Assembly: GCA_002389465.1 (NCBI GenBank) | Contig: DGOT01000048.1 | Span: forward strand, 1 to 7,207 | DNA length: 7,207 nucleotides | DNA from: Bacteroidales bacterium UBA4459 | Lineage (GTDB): Bacteria; Bacteroidota; Bacteroidia; Bacteroidales; F082 | Reading direction: 5' to 3' | Part shown: positions 1 to 6,840 of the stretch, in pieces | Numbering within the stretch: position 1 is the stretch's first letter | Layout: every line of letters begins with the position of its first letter | Notes under the pieces: generated by a model | What the model saw: only the letters and a program-made list of their open reading frames with translations | Database searches by the model: none | What the model was told of the DNA's origin: nothing | Translations under genes and position numbers: made by a program

Positions 1-1405
1 GGCGCAGGTTGCTTTCAGTTCCAACGAAACCGTGAACAGTGCCGAAGCCAAACTGGAGCCTTTCCTGCAATGGGTGAACGAACAGCCCTGGGCAGTGCGG
101 AGCTCGGTTGCCTTTGGTAGCGAAGCCGGTGTGTTGAGCCTGGGTAGCGGGAACCTGCCTGCCGAAGCCACTATCACCATCAACTGTGTGGACCGTTTCA
201 GCAGGAAGCTAACGATATGGCAGATAGAAGATACTTTACGGGACAAAATTGCCCATCTCGAAGGCATCAAAAAGAATGATGTGTACGACTTTGGTGCGAC
301 GGCTGTTTCTTCTATCAAAGCCTCACTTGACGTACGTTTGAAATCACCCGTGGTGGATGGCCTGGCCGATAAATCACACGAAGTGCAGGAAGCCATCAAG
401 GACATCAAAGGACTGACTTCCGTTTCGACGAGTTGGGACAAAGATTTCAGTGAAATTGTGCTCGATATTGACGAGAACAAAGCCCTCAGTTACGGCATCA
501 CACCCTTTCAAATTGCCATGCAAATCCCTGTCAAAGGACAGATTGTCGGACTGAATGCCGACTTGCAGTCGATGAACACCCAATTTGCACGGCTTTACTT
601 AAAAGGGAAATTCAGTCAGAACGAACAAACTTTGCGCTTACTTCCGATTCATACAAAGATGGGAGATATCCCACTGGAGCAGGTGGCCAAAATTTCGAAG
701 AATCTGACCTACGCCAAAATTGAAAGGGACAAAATGCTGTACAGCGTTGACATCAACGGTTACCGTGCCGATCGACCGATAACCCACCTGACCAATGATG
801 CCGAAGCCGCCCTGGCCAGAATCAAGGCCGACAACGACGTCATCATCACCCAGGAAGGCGATATCGCTACCATCAACGACAGTTTTGCCCGGATGATGAA
901 AGCCATCGCTTTGGGAATTCTTATCCTGACCATCGCCCTGATTGCCATTTACAAATCAGTGCGCATGTCGTTGATTATGATACTTGTACTACCCCTGTCG
1001 TTGATTGGTGCTGCCTGGGGGATGCTCTTTTTCCACAAACCCAGTTGCATGCCCAGCATGTTGGGGATACTGCTGCTCTTTGGCATCATCATCAAAAATG
1101 CGGTACTGCTGATTGACTTTTACCAGAAATACCGCGAAGGTGGCGAATCGCCCTTTGAAAGCGCCATCGAGAGTGTGCGCGTTCGTTTCCGTCCCGTCAT
1201 GATGACGGCTTTTGGTACCATCGCCGGAATGATTCCAATCGCGCTGGAGCAGGCTGTAGGACTTGAACGCCTGAGCCCGCTGGCCAATGTAGCCATCGGT
1301 GGCCTGCTGATCGGAACCTTGCTTACCTTGATATTCGTCCCGATGTTTGCTTATATGGCGGATGGCCCGAAAAAGAAATTAAATGTTGTTCATACAGATA
1401 ATTAG
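1..1405 (+). CDS. RND-family efflux pump, inner-membrane permease subunit (C-terminal part, 5' truncated by window edge)
   Basis: This is the inner-membrane proton-driven subunit of a tripartite efflux pump, which would work with a periplasmic adaptor and an outer-membrane channel that are not in view. The reading frame is open to the left edge (first whole codon at base 2), so the apparent GTG start at 32 is internal. About 467 residues are visible of an expected 1000-1050. The first ~295 belong to the second large periplasmic loop (porter and docking domains). Five hydrophobic segments follow and match TM8-TM12. In TM10 the stretch GIIIKNAVLLIDF (bases about 1082-1120) keeps the Lys equivalent to the AcrB proton-relay lysine, and TM11 (RPVMMTAF) keeps the relay Thr. 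The end, LSPLANVAIGG...LIFVPMFAYM, is typical of TM12. It looks functional at this end. The substrate class (drug, metal or other) cannot be decided from this half. Confidence 0.93.
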   Translation, partial: AQVAFSSNETVNSAEAKLEPFLQWVNEQPWAVRSSVAFGSEAGVLSLGSGNLPAEATITINCVDRFSRKLTIWQIEDTLRDKIAHLEGIKKNDVYDFGATAVSSIKASLDVRLKSPVVDGLADKSHEVQEAIKDIKGLTSVSTSWDKDFSEIVLDIDENKALSYGITPFQIAMQIPVKGQIVGLNADLQSMNTQFARLYLKGKFSQNEQTLRLLPIHTKMGDIPLEQVAKISKNLTYAKIERDKMLYSVDINGYRADRPITHLTNDAEAALARIKADNDVIITQEGDIATINDSFARMMKAIALGILILTIALIAIYKSVRMSLIMILVLPLSLIGAAWGMLFFHKPSCMPSMLGILLLFGIIIKNAVLLIDFYQKYREGGESPFESAIESVRVRFRPVMMTAFGTIAGMIPIALEQAVGLERLSPLANVAIGGLLIGTLLTLIFVPMFAYMADGPKKKLNVVHTDN

Positions 1406-1493
1406 TGCGTTTTACTAAACACTGAAATTTGTTCCTCTGAGGAGAAGAACCGTGAAAATGGTACACATATTGAGAGAACAAAAATAAGAACGC

Positions 1494-1583
1494 CGTTATT
1501 GCGAGCCCAGTGCGTTGGCCATGTGTGTTGGAGCAGCCAGAGGACTCCTTCGCGCAACTCATCCCACTGGGTTCGCAATGACG
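1494..1583. repeat. 90-bp palindromic REP/MITE-like element
   Basis: The two ends, 1494-1512 and 1565-1583, form a 19-bp inverted repeat. 17 positions are Watson-Crick pairs and the other two (1497/1580 and 1505/1573) are G-T, so the stem would be continuous as RNA. The ends read CGTTATTGCGAGCCC and, on the other strand, CGTCATTGCGAACCC, which resemble the CGTCATTGCGAG-type dispersed palindromes seen in many bacterial genomes. The inner 52 bases hold a weaker GGAG/CTCC pairing (1530-1533 with 1545-1548). No ORF and no clear target-site duplication are visible. It lies in the gap between the RND gene and the hydrolase gene, where it could act as a transcript-end stabiliser. Only one copy occurs in this window. 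The rest of the 267-base gap (1406-1672) shows nothing else convincing. Confidence 0.7.
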
Positions 1584-1672
1584 TTGATTAGAAGTAAGAT
1601 GAATGCTCAGAAAGACAGTTTTTAGAAGTTTACAAAGGTCACAGAAAGTTAAATCTTAAAAACAATAAGACA

Positions 1673-2590
1673 ATGAAAAAAGTAATCATAGCAATCCACG
1701 GCCTGGGCAACAAACCCTCAAAAGAACAACTGCATAAATGGGGGAGAATGGCTATTAAGGAAGGTATTGATAATCTGGGGGCAAAAGTTAAATTGCCTGA
1801 ATTCGAACTGGTTTATTGGGCTGACCTTATTTACGACAAACCACAAACAGTAGCCGTAAAAGACAAGGAGAGTCCTTATTTCCTGGATGAAGTTTATACC
1901 AAAGCACCCAAAAATTACAAAGTGGAACCGCATGAAATCAGGCAAAAGTTTCAGGATTATTTTAAATTATTGGCCTATAAAGTCTTCTTAAAAAAGGACT
2001 ATCATTTGCGTTATGCTTTTGTTTCCCAAAAATTAATCCATAAATACTTTTATGAACTGGAAGTTTATTTTGAAGGGGACAGTGATTTTCAGTCAGACTT
2101 CAACTACCAGGTAAAACAAGAGATCATCAGGCGGTTGAGCGAAACCCTGAAAAAACACAAAAACGATAAAGTCATGCTGATTGCCCATTCCATGGGTTCA
2201 ATCATTGCTTATGATGTATTAAGCTTTGTAGCACAGCAAAGCAGCATTGACACATTTATTACCATGGGTGCGCCATTGGGTGCACCTTTCGTGATGAGCC
2301 GGATTGCTGCCCACTCGAAAAGCACCTACGGACAAATCAAATTGCAAACACCCGAAGTGGTTCAAAAACACTGGTATAATTTTTCAGATATCCGTGACAA
2401 AATAGCACTCGATTACAAACTGTCTGATGATTTTGCGCCCAACTGTAAAGGGGTAAAGGTCGTTGACAAACTGGTGACTAATAATTACGTCATGAACGGC
2501 ATTGCCAATCCACACAAATCTTTTGGCTATTTGCGTGTACCCGAATTTACCAATATGCTGGTTGATTTTATCAATGATAATCAGGCTTAG
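1673..2590 (+). CDS. Alpha/beta hydrolase (lipase/esterase-like), cytoplasmic, substrate unknown
   Basis: A 305-residue serine hydrolase. The N-terminus has the first beta strand and oxyanion-type loop (VIIAIHGLGNKP, residues 4-15). The nucleophile elbow is AHSMGS with Ser173. His281 in NPHKSFGYL is the likely catalytic His. The acid is probably Asp242 in NFSDIRDKIALD, by analogy with the D-P-V-A motif at this point in related lipases; Asp239 is the alternative. Between the first strand and the elbow lies an unusually long, charged, Lys/Tyr-rich stretch (about 45-160) that may be a lid or insertion. There is no signal peptide or membrane segment, so it should be cytosolic. The ATG is preceded by an A-rich stretch with no Shine-Dalgarno sequence, as is usual in this phylum. 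Base composition looks more AT-rich than the RND gene before it. It appears to be a single-gene unit; the substrate cannot be inferred. Confidence 0.85.
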   Translation: MKKVIIAIHGLGNKPSKEQLHKWGRMAIKEGIDNLGAKVKLPEFELVYWADLIYDKPQTVAVKDKESPYFLDEVYTKAPKNYKVEPHEIRQKFQDYFKLLAYKVFLKKDYHLRYAFVSQKLIHKYFYELEVYFEGDSDFQSDFNYQVKQEIIRRLSETLKKHKNDKVMLIAHSMGSIIAYDVLSFVAQQSSIDTFITMGAPLGAPFVMSRIAAHSKSTYGQIKLQTPEVVQKHWYNFSDIRDKIALDYKLSDDFAPNCKGVKVVDKLVTNNYVMNGIANPHKSFGYLRVPEFTNMLVDFINDNQA

Positions 2591-2664
2591 CTCAACCATC
2601 AGCAAATTCATTCCTAATAAGTAAAAAAAATCTAAAAAAACTGATATAAATTAGCAGATAAAGT

Positions 2665-2694
2665 TTTGTTTTGAAAGCATTGTTCGTAATTTTG
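2665..2694 (+). promoter_or_regulatory. Bacteroidetes-type promoter of the FmdE-TSUP-porin operon
   Basis: A TTTG at 2665-2668 (-33 element) and TAATTTTG at 2687-2694, a perfect match to the -7 consensus TAnnTTTG, are separated by 18 bp, close to the normal spacing in Bacteroides. Transcription would start near 2699-2702, leaving an untranslated leader of about 130 bases before the ATG at 2832. The -7 element lies inside an inverted repeat (next entry), which suggests repression by occlusion. Confidence 0.65.
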
Positions 2695-2698
2695 CGAA
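2683..2698. promoter_or_regulatory. Putative repressor operator TTCGTA-N4-TGCGAA overlapping the -7 box
   Basis: The arms TTCGTA (2683-2688) and TGCGAA (2693-2698) form a 6-bp inverted repeat with one mismatch around a 4-base centre that is part of the -7 promoter box. The same pattern with perfect, longer arms lies in front of the thioredoxin-like gene (6938-6959). Short symmetric AT-rich repeats over the promoter are the usual target of ArsR/SmtB-type winged-helix repressors. That regulator class is my inference, because no regulator gene is in this window. Confidence 0.5.
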
Positions 2699-2744
2699 AT
2701 ACCAATATATTAAAATTCTCTGATTAAAAAGAAGGGTATATAAA

Positions 2745-2786
2745 ATGCTTGCGAGAACCAGAATCACGTTGTCCTGTTACCGATAA
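2745..2786 (+). CDS. Candidate 13-residue leader peptide upstream of the FmdE gene
   Basis: A short ORF reading MLARTRITLSCYR, with ATG at 2745 and TAA at 2784-2786. It follows a purine-rich GAAGGG (2731-2736) eight bases before the ATG, which is the best ribosome-binding-site-like sequence in the window. It lies in the transcribed leader, downstream of the predicted start site. Its last codons (Leu-Ser-Cys-Tyr-Arg) fall in the 5' arm and loop of the hairpin at 2767-2805. Short Arg-rich peptides ending in Cys are known as leaders before sulfur-metabolism genes in Actinobacteria; the resemblance here is by eye only. The ORF is short enough to occur by chance. Confidence 0.35.
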   Translation: MLARTRITLSCYR

Positions 2787-2805
2787 TATCAAAACAGGAA
2801 CAACG
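2767..2805 (+). promoter_or_regulatory. Leader hairpin (possible attenuator) in the 5' UTR of the FmdE operon
   Basis: The 12 bases 2767-2778 (CGTTGTCCTGTT) pair fully with 2793-2805 apart from one bulged A, around a 14-base loop. The structure ends 26 bases before the ATG of the FmdE gene. No U-run follows, so it is not a standard intrinsic terminator. The possible leader peptide ends in its loop, so a ribosome on that ORF would open the 5' arm. It may instead be an mRNA-stabilising stem. Confidence 0.5.
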
Positions 2806-2831
2806 ATAAATATCATTTAAAACAAAAAATT

Positions 2832-3452
2832 ATGTTTCAATTACCAGACTGGACATTTGAGTTTCACGGCCACAGATGTCCTTTTATGCCCATCGGTTAC
2901 CGCATGGGTGAATTGGCCAAGGAAAAACTGGGTGTGGGTAAATCGCTCAACCATGACATGCATGTTTTTTCGGAAATGGGTATCGGCCATCCGCAGGGAT
3001 GTATGCAGGACGGCATTATGGCTTCAACAGCCGCAACTTTTGGAAAAGGCCTCATCGAGAAATTGTATTATGGAAAAGTGGCGGCCACCTTTTGGCATCC
3101 TCAAAAAGGAGCGGTACGGATTTATTTGAAAAATGTATTTGCCGACAGCCTTTCGCCCCATGAGTTTTTCAAATACCGCAAAAAGGGCGTGCAACCGTCG
3201 GAAATCCCGGAAGAAGTGCGTACCGACATCATTGACAAAGTATTAAACGCCACTAACGAAGAACTGTTCAAAGTGACGATGCTCCCCGATTTCGATTACA
3301 AACCGGTAAAAGGCAGCTTTGCCAAAAGCAAATGTGAAGTTTGTGGTGAATATGTATTCGAAAGATATCTGAGGATTAAGGACGGGAAAAAAGTTTGCAT
3401 TCCCTGTTCGGGTTACAATGCTGATGAAATGTTTTTACCGAAAGTGAGGTAA
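2832..3452 (+). CDS. FmdE-family protein with C-terminal zinc ribbon
   Basis: A 206-residue soluble protein of the FmdE family, named after subunit E of molybdenum formylmethanofuran dehydrogenase but widespread in bacteria that lack that enzyme; its biochemical role there is unclear. The N-terminal signature FHGHRCPFMPIGYRMG (residues 11-26) carries His12, His14 and Cys16, and GCMQDGIMAS (56-65) adds Cys57 and Asp60; these are the expected metal-site residues. The stretch TAATFGKG (66-73) has Ala where, as I recall, many homologues have a Cys in a GCT motif. The C-terminus is a four-Cys zinc ribbon: Cys168-x2-Cys171 and Cys189-x2-Cys192. There is no signal peptide or membrane segment. It is the first structural gene of an operon with a TSUP permease (56-base gap) and a porin, and sits behind a long regulated leader. 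A metal- or sulfur-binding function coupled to transport is an inference. No Shine-Dalgarno sequence is visible. Confidence 0.88.
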   Translation: MFQLPDWTFEFHGHRCPFMPIGYRMGELAKEKLGVGKSLNHDMHVFSEMGIGHPQGCMQDGIMASTAATFGKGLIEKLYYGKVAATFWHPQKGAVRIYLKNVFADSLSPHEFFKYRKKGVQPSEIPEEVRTDIIDKVLNATNEELFKVTMLPDFDYKPVKGSFAKSKCEVCGEYVFERYLRIKDGKKVCIPCSGYNADEMFLPKVR

Positions 3453-3508
3453 GCATTATTCATTAGCACAGGTTCCGGGACATAAATCAATGTAAATAAT
3501 TCTATATC

Positions 3509-4393
3509 ATGTTATACACCATCGTATTTTTCATCATCGCCATTGCCTCTTTCATCTTTGCCATGCTGGGCCTGGGGGGTGGAATGGTTTATGTCCCGGT
3601 ATTGAACTGGGCGGGTTTCGACATGGTCAAAGTGGCCATTCCCCTGGGCTTGCTGCTCAACGGGCTGAATACTTTGCTGGCACTTATCCCTTTTGCTCGT
3701 AAAAAACTGGTGGACTGGAAAGGGGGAATGGTGATGGCCGTAACTGCCTTAATTGCAGCACCCCTTGGTGCCATGACCAGCGACCATGTTCCGGTTCAAA
3801 CCCTGAAGATTTTATTTGCCATTATGGTGGTTGCGGCTGCGGTTCGGATGATCTGGTCAGTCAAAAAAGCAGAACCCAAAAGCATGATGTCCCTGGGAAA
3901 AAGAAGCCTGCTTGGTTTCTTTGTCGGGGCATTTGCCGGATTTGTGGGTGGCATGCTCGGCCTGGGTGGCGGGTTCATCATCGCGCCTATTCTGATGATG
4001 ATGGGTTACAAAACCAAAGAAGCCGCAGCGACCACCGCTTTCGTGGTAACGTTTTCATCCTTTTCAGGTTATCTTGGGCACATGGTCTCCGGTGAAACGA
4101 ACTGGTTGTTAACAGGAATCGTAGTTATCGCCGTCATCATTGGGTCGCAGTTGGGAGGGCGCTACATGACACAAAAAGCCAAATCGAAACAGGTAAAAAT
4201 TATTTACGCCATTGTCCTGCTGCTGATTGCTGCCAAGATGACTTACGGAGCACTGACCTATCAGCCAAAGCAAAAAGAAAACAGCGCACCGGTCAACAGC
4301 AAGGATGAAACTTCCATGCTATTGCCTTCAGCAGCAAACAATATTTCTTTGAACCACAGCACAGTTTCGGCTGCCATATTCAAAATGCAATGA
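3509..4393 (+). CDS. TSUP (TauE/SafE, sulfite-exporter) family inner-membrane permease
   Basis: A 294-residue polytopic protein with about eight predicted membrane helices (roughly 3-25, 40-62, 72-90, 97-116, 132-155, 171-191, 196-215 and 228-248). The internal duplication typical of the family is clear: GLGGGMVYVPVL (21-32) is repeated as GLGGGFIIAPIL (151-162). Characterised family members move small sulfur-containing anions such as sulfite, sulfoacetate, taurine or thiosulfate, usually outward or by proton symport. The actual substrate here is unknown. After the last helix comes a hydrophilic tail of about 45 residues (Lys, Ser and Asn rich) that is longer than usual. The stop overlaps the start of the porin gene (ATGA, 4390-4393), which implies translational coupling. 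Together with the FmdE gene upstream and the porin downstream this reads as one transport operon. Confidence 0.9.
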   Translation: MLYTIVFFIIAIASFIFAMLGLGGGMVYVPVLNWAGFDMVKVAIPLGLLLNGLNTLLALIPFARKKLVDWKGGMVMAVTALIAAPLGAMTSDHVPVQTLKILFAIMVVAAAVRMIWSVKKAEPKSMMSLGKRSLLGFFVGAFAGFVGGMLGLGGGFIIAPILMMMGYKTKEAAATTAFVVTFSSFSGYLGHMVSGETNWLLTGIVVIAVIIGSQLGGRYMTQKAKSKQVKIIYAIVLLLIAAKMTYGALTYQPKQKENSAPVNSKDETSMLLPSAANNISLNHSTVSAAIFKMQ

Positions 4394-5397
4394 AAACAAA
4401 GTGGCAAAATATAGCTTTCCTGACTATTTTGCTGGTTGCTTCTTCCGTTCAGGCACAGGAAATATCAGCTCCAAAAAGCCTTGAATGGCATGCCTACACT
4501 CAGCTCAGGTTTGCCACAGATTTTGACAGCTACAACAACTTTTCGGTACGCCGCTTGAAATTCTGGCTCAAATCGGCTCCCGGTTTTTCCAAACACTGGT
4601 CATTCAAGATACAGGCCATCTTCATGTCCATACAAAAGGAGAAATTCTTTTTACAAGATGTTTACGGACAATACAGCTGGGAAAATTCAAGTATCTGTTT
4701 CGGGCAGTTTATCCCGCAATACGCCTTGCAACGCTTCCAACCCGATTATTTGATTCCCAGCAGCGAAAGGTCGAGGGCAATTATGCTGCTCATCCCTGAT
4801 GGGACTTTAGGGGTGAGGGATATCGGCCTACAATATAATCTGCGGGCAATGAACAAGAAGCTGGAATTTAACATTGGCCTGTTCAACGGCTATGGCATTA
4901 AAGATTATCGCTTCAGCAATTCCGGATACCTGCTCACACAAAACCTGTCCTACCATATCCCGATGAAGAAAAACTCGCTTAAGATTGGTTACTCGCTGAT
5001 GTACCGCAAAGCGGAAGACATTGTTTTTCATGGCATCTTACCCGACACACTCAGTTATTCGGGCAGCGATTTTCGGTTTAATGTTTATGGTATTTTCATC
5101 AGTAAAGTTGTGGATATTCAGGCCGAATATCTTCATGCCCTTCTGGATACTACGACGGCCAGCGGATATTATGTTTTGGCCACGGTAAAATTCAACCCAA
5201 AAAACCACGCCTATTTTGTATTTGATGAATATACAAATCAGGAGGGCTTTCCTGTAAACAGTCCCTGGTATATTGCCGGTTACAATTATTTATCCAGGGA
5301 ATACAAAATCATGCTCAGCCTCGAAAGTGGTTTTCAAGAGGTCGCCGGGCAATGGCAAAACAGAACGGTAATCCAATTTCAATTGTTTTTTCATTAA
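4390..5397 (+). CDS. Outer-membrane porin-like beta-barrel protein (phosphate-selective porin O/P-like)
   Basis: A 335-residue exported protein. The signal peptide is MKTKWQNIAFLTILLVASSVQA with probable cleavage after Ala22 (VQA|QE). The mature part alternates polar and hydrophobic residues with many aromatics, as in transmembrane beta strands, for example LEWHAYTQLRFATDF near the start and TVIQFQLFFH at the end. The middle section, from PDYLIPSSERSRAI to LGVRDIGLQY (about 118-150), resembles the loop and R-D-I-G-x-Q signature of OprO/OprP-type porins. It is shorter than typical OprP, so a 12-16-strand barrel is likely. The start codon overlaps the TSUP stop, so the two are probably made together. 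Because TSUP spans the inner membrane and this protein the outer one, it may let the TSUP substrate cross the outer membrane. No terminator is evident in the 33 bases before the convergent gene. Confidence 0.8.
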   Translation: MKTKWQNIAFLTILLVASSVQAQEISAPKSLEWHAYTQLRFATDFDSYNNFSVRRLKFWLKSAPGFSKHWSFKIQAIFMSIQKEKFFLQDVYGQYSWENSSICFGQFIPQYALQRFQPDYLIPSSERSRAIMLLIPDGTLGVRDIGLQYNLRAMNKKLEFNIGLFNGYGIKDYRFSNSGYLLTQNLSYHIPMKKNSLKIGYSLMYRKAEDIVFHGILPDTLSYSGSDFRFNVYGIFISKVVDIQAEYLHALLDTTTASGYYVLATVKFNPKNHAYFVFDEYTNQEGFPVNSPWYIAGYNYLSREYKIMLSLESGFQEVAGQWQNRTVIQFQLFFH

Positions 5398-5430
5398 AAA
5401 TTTAGCATCACAACATATCCAAAAGAATGC

Positions 5431-6840
5431 TTATTGCTCGCTTTTGTCACGGATTTGCAAAAGGATTTTCTCAAATGCTTCATCATCCTGAAAACCTTTA
5501 AAATCCTTGCTGTTTTTCATCCTTGCATATTCATCAAAACCATTGTCGGCGGCTTTTTGCAATTGCGGAATTACCTGCCCCTTCTTGCCGGTTCTGACCA
5601 GCCATGCTGCTCTCAGATAATATACTTCCGGATTTTCCGGGTCCACCTTTTCGTAAATAGTAAGATACTTATCCGCTTCGTTTAACTGATTGTTACGAAG
5701 TGTCCCGCTGGCATACATATACGAAACCAGGCTCAGGTAATTCAGCAATCTCAGGTTAACCGGATCCTCCGGTTTTTTATACAAATCTTCTATTTCCTGT
5801 AACCACCAGCTTAAATTCTTTGATCCCATAGCAGCCGCAAACTTTTGCTGCTGGTTACGCTCGAATATCTCTTCCTTTTCTTCCGACTCTCGCCACACCA
5901 TATATGCAGGTCTTGTAACCAGACTGTCAAACTCTGCTTTATATATATCCGTAGGCACCAGCTGATCAAGAAAAGTAATGATCTTCCGGTCGGTTTGCAC
6001 CAACAGTACCGTTTTGCCTTCTTTCCGTGCTTCTGTTCGTATACTGTCATTGCGTATTAGAAACGCATTGATCTCCTTTTCATCCTTCAGATGCTGGTTC
6101 TTTCGCATCGCATCAAACTGTAAAAACTCAAAACCCTCTTGCATGATTTTTTCAGGAGGCCAGTCGTGCTTACCATCATAAATCAATAAATAATGCGGTA
6201 TAGGCGTTTGGTCAAGCGCTATGTCCAGTTCTTTCATCTCGAGGTAGTTAAAATCTTTATCGCCCACGATGGCCAGGTAACTGAATTGCGTATTAAAACC
6301 TGAACCAAGCGGTGGAAAACCGGCAGCGCAACCGATAACTCCGGCTACATTCTCTTTCCGGAACAGAGCAATTCTGGCAGCCACCCTTGCCCCTCCCGAG
6401 AACCCTGATACGTTCATTTGATCGTGGTCAATATTAAAACGTTCTGCCACATCATTAAACAACAAAGAAATAATACGATCTGTCTCCTCAGGCGGTTGTC
6501 CGTTTTCCGAGTTATTGGAACCAACAAGTATGAATCCGTATTTTTCCGCAAGTGCGGCATATTTCTCTACAGGCATGACTCCCCTCTTGTGGGCATCGAA
6601 AAAGAAAATGACTGGAAAAATATTTTTCGGTTTCGTAATATTGGTGTGCGTTTCAGGAAGGTACAAAGCGTAGCTGAAGGCCGTATCAGCAATGCAAGAG
6701 ATGTATTTATGAATCATTCCTTCTTTTAGTGAGGGGAATTGGGTTGGGTGTGAAACATAATTATTTTGATTATTTGTTTGACCACTACGTTGTGTGCAGG
6801 AAATAAGAAAAAACAAAAGGATAATCCATGTTTTTTTCAT
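5431..6840 (-). CDS. Lipoprotein with alpha/beta hydrolase domain and C-terminal TPR-like region
   Basis: A 469-residue protein whose N-terminus, MKKTWIILLFFLISC, is a lipoprotein signal with lipobox L-I-S-C and lipidated Cys15, so it is anchored on the periplasmic or outer face. The alpha/beta hydrolase domain spans about residues 55-245: strands IFPVIFFFDAH and YGFILVGSNN, the nucleophile elbow SGFSGGARVA with Ser148, the likely acid in VGDKDFNY (Asp194 or Asp196), and His225 in YDGKHDWPP. This resembles PHB-depolymerase/feruloyl-esterase-like hydrolases. A charged linker follows (about 250-340). The final part (about 360-465) has TPR-like helices, NEADKYLTIYEKVDPENPEVYYL and the next helix pair, ending in an F-x-x-I-L repeat tail. 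The gene is convergent with the porin gene (33-base gap) and divergent from the thioredoxin-like gene. No Shine-Dalgarno sequence and no clear promoter are visible. It is probably unrelated in function to the transport operon; the substrate is unknown. Confidence 0.85.
   Translation of the reverse strand: MKKTWIILLFFLISCTQRSGQTNNQNNYVSHPTQFPSLKEGMIHKYISCIADTAFSYALYLPETHTNITKPKNIFPVIFFFDAHKRGVMPVEKYAALAEKYGFILVGSNNSENGQPPEETDRIISLLFNDVAERFNIDHDQMNVSGFSGGARVAARIALFRKENVAGVIGCAAGFPPLGSGFNTQFSYLAIVGDKDFNYLEMKELDIALDQTPIPHYLLIYDGKHDWPPEKIMQEGFEFLQFDAMRKNQHLKDEKEINAFLIRNDSIRTEARKEGKTVLLVQTDRKIITFLDQLVPTDIYKAEFDSLVTRPAYMVWRESEEKEEIFERNQQQKFAAAMGSKNLSWWLQEIEDLYKKPEDPVNLRLLNYLSLVSYMYASGTLRNNQLNEADKYLTIYEKVDPENPEVYYLRAAWLVRTGKKGQVIPQLQKAADNGFDEYARMKNSKDFKGFQDDEAFEKILLQIRDKSEQ

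Noticed and set aside
1431..1450. Hairpin just after the RND stop codon (GTTC-c-TCT / AGA-a-GAAC) as a transcription terminator.
   Set aside because: The stem has a C-A mismatch, only 4 and 3 bp on its two sides, and no T-run follows. It is not convincing as an intrinsic terminator.
1323..1562. 79-codon minus-strand ORF over the RND 3' end and the palindrome.
   Set aside because: It overlaps the well-supported RND frame and runs into a repeat; the protein is low in complexity and has no recognisable domain.
2745..2831. Known riboswitch (for example a molybdenum cofactor type) in the FmdE leader.
   Set aside because: The leader has one main hairpin and no multi-helix conserved core that I can recognise. 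An FmdE name alone does not support a molybdenum riboswitch.
2857..3129. 90-codon ORF in another frame within the FmdE gene.
   Set aside because: It overlaps the clear FmdE frame; its Trp/Arg-rich product looks like an out-of-frame translation.
6418..6729. 103-codon plus-strand ORF inside the lipoprotein gene.
   Set aside because: It is antisense to a conserved hydrolase domain with signal peptide and catalytic motifs; there is no independent support for coding.
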